Shown here one piece after another: positions 24,345-27,326 of a stretch of 27,326 bases of DNA. A model generated the notes under the pieces. The model ran no database searches, was not told the DNA's origin, and saw nothing but the letters and a program-made list of their open reading frames with translations. A program made the translations under genes and the position numbers. The stretch's first letter is position 1. Each line of letters starts with the position of its first letter. The DNA is from JAWXUT01 sp044426075 (GTDB taxonomy: Bacteria; Bacillota; Clostridia; Christensenellales; DTU072), in the NCBI GenBank assembly GCA_044426075.1, contig JAWXUT010000009.1:1-27326 (forward strand), written 5' to 3'.

Positions 24345-25081
24345 TAAAGTGTCCTCAAACTGAATCCGCCGTCTGCGTGAATAACTGTGCCCGTGCAAAA
24401 ATCTAGTGCGCCGTCTGCAATTGATCCCACAACTTTTGCGATGTCTTCGGGCGTGCCAAAACGCTTGATTGGGGTCAAGCCGTTGTCAATAAGCTCTTGA
24501 TATTTTCCGCTAACCCCCGCTGTCATATCAGTTGCAATTATGCCTGGGCTCACTTCAAAAACACCCACGCCATACTCTGCCATTCTAACCGCAAACAGTT
24601 TGGTTACCATTGAAACACCCGCTTTTGCGATGCAATATTCCGCACGATTAACAGACACGGTGTATGAGGAAACTGAACTTATATTTGCTATTCTTCCGCT
24701 ACCTTGCCCCTTCATAACATTTGCCACAAGCTGTGTTAAAAAAAACATACCTTTTGTGTTTATGTCTATTGTGAAGTCGTAATCGTCTTCTGTAATATCC
24801 AACATATCCTTTCTGGTTCTTGGCGCAACACCCGCGTTGTTTACCAATAAATCGATGCTTCCAAAATTAGCAAGTGCAGTGGAAACCAACTGTTCTCTAT
24901 CCGCACTAACGCTGTTGTCACAAGGCTGAAACATAAATGAATCACCATATTCTGCTTTTAAAGCGATTGTTTCTTCACTTTCTTTTCTTGCAGTTGCAAT
25001 TACTTTGTATCCTTTTTTAAGCAACTTTTTAACTATTGCAGCGCCGATACCTCTGCTTCCACCCGTTACTATAGCTAACAT
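24344..25081 (-). CDS. Short-chain dehydrogenase/reductase (SDR)
   Basis: A 245-residue classical SDR. It has TGGSRGIG (6-13), NNAG (81-84), a catalytic serine in NISSVSS (133-139) and Y149-x3-K153 (YCIAK). The C-terminal end HADGGFSLRTL is typical of FabG-like members. It oxidises or reduces a hydroxyl/ketone on a small molecule using NAD(P)(H). The start is coupled to the OYE gene's stop by TAATG. Its operon suggests a sugar-acid substrate rather than fatty-acid synthesis. Confidence 0.87.
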   Translation of the reverse strand: MLAIVTGGSRGIGAAIVKKLLKKGYKVIATARKESEETIALKAEYGDSFMFQPCDNSVSADREQLVSTALANFGSIDLLVNNAGVAPRTRKDMLDITEDDYDFTIDINTKGMFFLTQLVANVMKGQGSGRIANISSVSSYTVSVNRAEYCIAKAGVSMVTKLFAVRMAEYGVGVFEVSPGIIATDMTAGVSGKYQELIDNGLTPIKRFGTPEDIAKVVGSIADGALDFCTGTVIHADGGFSLRTL

Positions 25082-26294
25082 TATTTTACCCCCATAACCT
25101 TCTCGCGATATATTGGCATATATACTTCTTTATCCCTAATTGGGCAACCCGTAACACTGCCCGCGCGCATTAACTCTGTGCATTTACTGCACTTTAGACA
25201 ACACTTCTTCTTATCTAGGGTACCCATTTTCAAATAATCTTGATAAAAATCAGGATATGCAAATGTCATTCTTCCAAATCCTACAAAGGTCGCAACGCCG
25301 TCTTGTAGCATCTTTTCTGCATATTCCATAGCGTCAGCTCCCCTATATGTTAAGCCACTCATTATTATTGCTAGTGAGGGGAACTCCTTTTGCAACTCTT
25401 TTGTAACTTTGTATAGGCGCTTCATACCGTCTTCTGGATCCTCTGGAGAATTCAAACAAGGTCTGTTGATGTGTGGAATCAAATATGGATTGCCTATTGT
25501 CAAGTTAAGTAGCTCTATGCCTCTAGCTACAAGCTGTGCTATAATCCACTTTGTTTCAGTTAAATCTATGTCACTGTTTTCATCAACTCCGTATCCATAT
25601 GGATAGGGGAATGTATCTGTGCCGTTAAACCTTGTGGTGATAATTGTGCCTTTTTTAGCGTTAGCTTTTACCGCATCAATACACTTTAAGTATAGCGCAC
25701 TGCGGTTTTCTAAACTGCCACCATATCTGCCTTCACGATTGAACGCACTTAAAAATTCATTAAATAAATATCCGTGGCAACACTTAACATCTATGCCGTC
25801 AAACCCAACTTCTTCTGCAAGTTTTGTTGTTGCACCATAACGCTCAACCACATAATCACAATAATCATCATCTGCAATTGTATAAGGTTGGTCTTCTTTG
25901 CCGATTTCCCAGTGTGCATTTCTGTAGGCAACTATTGGCTCTGGTGTGCCGTTTGGCTTGCTGAATCTACCGCTATGCGTCATTTGCATAATGATAACTG
26001 GTTCGAATCCATACAAATCCATACTGCATTTTCTCATATCCGCAATAAGCGCCTTAAAGGATGCCTTAGTATTTTCATTTAAAAACAATTGGCGAGGATT
26101 GGCTCTGCCTTCATTGGTAACAGCAACCGCTTCAAACCAAATAAGACCCGCGCCAGAAGCCGCAAAACGCATATATCTTCTGTAAGTAAGCGTGTCAATA
26201 GCACCCTCTTAGTGCCGTCACAACCCTCCATTGGATGAAAAACAAGTCTATTATTGAACTCCCGCCCGCTAACTACAATTTTATCATTAATCAT
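25081..26294 (-). CDS. OYE-type NADH:flavin oxidoreductase, frameshifted
   Basis: An Old Yellow Enzyme-type FMN TIM barrel with a C-terminal cysteine cluster (CCLKCSKCTELM...GCP) fit for a [4Fe-4S] centre, as in 2,4-dienoyl-CoA reductase-like enzymes. Most of it, from MRFAASGAGLIWFEAVAV onward, is intact: THSGR, CHGYLFNEFLS, RYGGSLENR and SGLTYRG. The N-terminus lies in a second frame: ATG 26292-26294, with GGAG just upstream, gives MINDKIVV... NNRLVFHPMEGCDGT. The frame then breaks at about 26209-26211, where one base seems to be missing in ACTAAGAGGG; restoring one gives DGTKEGAIDTLTYRRYM. A mutation or a sequencing/assembly error are both possible. The Met at 26172 is internal and should not be used as the start. 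Confidence 0.8.
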
Positions 26295-26393
26295 AAACCA
26301 CTCCATAATTCTTTTATACATTAAAGATACATCATTTTTCACCAAAAATATATACATATGCGTAAAAAGTTAGTGACAAATAGTAAAATTTAA

Positions 26394-26422
26394 TTGACAT
26401 ATTTATAACTATGATTTAATAT
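26394..26422 (+). promoter_or_regulatory. Promoter of the AraC-type regulator, leaderless
   Basis: TTGACA (26394-26399) and TAATAT (26417-26422) have 17-bp spacing. Transcription would begin about 7 bases past the -10 box, at the A of the start codon at 26429. No Shine-Dalgarno site is present before this ATG. Confidence 0.55.
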
Positions 26423-26428
26423 ATAATT

Positions 26429-27190
26429 ATGGAAACAAAATTAATAACCGACAACACGCTATTATTCTCAAAAGGCAAGGTAAAGTGCACAAAAACGCTA
26501 GATACCAGCCTGCATTTTCACCGCCAAATAGAAATAGTATATATGAAAAAAGGCGAAGCAAATGTAACAATTAACAAGCGCGATTACAAAATAAAGCGCG
26601 GAGATTTTGTAGTAGTCAACACGCTAGAGCTGCACAGCATTGCGCCAACCAATGACGTACAATTTGTGCTAATCGTGCTCCCCGACAGTCATTCACTAAG
26701 TTTGCCAAAGCTCACAAGTGAGGTCTTTCAGCACGGCGACAAAGACGCGGATATTATCTTCAATATGCACAAGCAGTTTATCAATTTAGATTACGCATAT
26801 CAAACGGTATATTTTGACCTTGTAACAAAGTTACTAAGCAGACTATACAATTTTTTGCATCAAAACGACAGCAAGGTAGAAGCGCGGATAATAAACTATA
26901 TAGCCCACAAATCGCACACAAAACTCACATTAGATATAGTTGCCGCGGCGTGTGCCACAAACAGAAGCTATGTATCGCAAATAATAAACAAGAAGTTTGG
27001 CATTAATTTCAACAGATATATAAACAAGTTGCGCATTGCAAAATTTATAGATGTATATTTAGATGACAGCAACAACTTCAACATAGTAGAAACCTCACTT
27101 GCCGTAGGCTTCGCCGACCAACGCACATTTTACAGAGCCTTTAAAGATGAACTGCACTGCTCCCCAAAAACCTATTTTGCAAAAAAATAG
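26429..27190 (+). CDS. AraC-family transcriptional regulator
   Basis: A 253-residue protein. Residues about 20-85 form a cupin-like sensing domain (LHFHRQIEIVYMKKGEANVT...RGDFVVVN...LHSI). The C-terminal part, about 150-250, has the two HTH motifs of the AraC/XylS family, near 168-190 (LDIVAAACATNRSYVSQIINKKFG) and 217-240 (FNIVETSLAVGFADQRTFYRAFKDE), closing with SPKTYF. It is divergent from the seven-gene operon and 134 bp from its first start codon, so it is very likely the operon's substrate-responsive activator. The ligand is probably a sugar acid, but this is inferred from the genes it faces. Confidence 0.9.
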   Translation: METKLITDNTLLFSKGKVKCTKTLDTSLHFHRQIEIVYMKKGEANVTINKRDYKIKRGDFVVVNTLELHSIAPTNDVQFVLIVLPDSHSLSLPKLTSEVFQHGDKDADIIFNMHKQFINLDYAYQTVYFDLVTKLLSRLYNFLHQNDSKVEARIINYIAHKSHTKLTLDIVAAACATNRSYVSQIINKKFGINFNRYINKLRIAKFIDVYLDDSNNFNIVETSLAVGFADQRTFYRAFKDELHCSPKTYFAKK

Positions 27191-27326
27191 AACTACAGTT
27201 TAAAAAAATGAAAAATTAAGGAACCCATAAAGGGTTGATTATATTAAATTCGCCGTTGTTTATGCCACGGATAAATCGTATAATCGTAGGGTGGTAGTCC
27301 TCTGACGCCCGCATCCGCTTTGCCTG
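27191..27326. other. Right-hand intergenic end with repeat-like motif
   Basis: A short hairpin AACCC-ATAAA-GGGTT lies at 27222-27236 without a good T-run. From about 27280 the sequence contains GTAGGGTG...ACGCCC, shared in order with the minus strand of the inverted repeat at 184-220, so a dispersed repeat may begin here and run out of the window. No gene is visible. Confidence 0.35.

Noticed and set aside
22566..24398. The longer flavoprotein start at 24398 (MHGHSYSRRRR...).
   Set aside because: The extra residues read through the SDR gene's 3' end; ATG 24344 is coupled to the SDR stop and gives the normal family N-terminus.
26079..26357. A separate small minus-strand gene upstream of the OYE gene.
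   Set aside because: Its middle part is the missing N-terminus of the OYE protein and its end is out-of-frame reading past the frameshift, so it is merged into that gene.

Overview
The window is an AT-rich, bacterial, Firmicutes-like chromosome segment. Shine-Dalgarno sites are strong (AGGAG or GGAGG), promoters have near-consensus -35/-10 boxes, and there is a BspA-type leucine-rich-repeat lipoprotein. An uncultured gut clostridium is my best guess, but this is inference from style and gene content. I see no rRNA, tRNA or CRISPR array.

Region 1 (about 1-7900) looks like an accessory island, mostly on the + strand. It carries: a large DUF559-like nuclease/RecQ-like helicase fusion overlapping a small coiled-coil, membrane-anchored protein, which is the best candidate here for an undescribed defence system; a small XRE repressor; a SLOG-family protein behind a promoter with a perfect palindrome in its spacer; a wrecked MFS transporter gene that still has its promoter; an orphan polymorphic-toxin tip with a putative immunity protein, followed by a decayed second copy of the same pair; and an XRE/ImmA metallopeptidase pair.

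Region 2 (about 7950-15400) is housekeeping-like: a ferritin-like protein, a convergent PLP aminotransferase, and a complete leucine operon, leuA-leuC-leuD-leuB, with a tyrosine-phosphatase-like gene at its end and a bidirectional terminator.

Region 3 (about 15400-17350) holds a BspA-like surface lipoprotein. Behind it is a 400-base gap with two members of a dispersed inverted-repeat family; the third member is at 8490-8618. The two full-length members have different stem sequences but the same apical loop and similar flanks.

Region 4 (17345-27190) is a seven-gene minus-strand operon read from 26294 down to 17345: OYE-type flavin oxidoreductase (frameshifted), SDR dehydrogenase, FAD fumarate-reductase-like flavoprotein, a 697-residue membrane-anchored protein of unknown function, a D-2-hydroxyacid dehydrogenase, a sugar-isomerase-like TIM barrel and uronate isomerase UxaC. 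A divergent AraC-type regulator lies upstream. UxaC points to a uronate or uronate-containing substrate; the four redox enzymes do not fit the textbook hexuronate route. Three junctions in the operon are TAATG stop/start overlaps, so its first four genes are probably translationally coupled.
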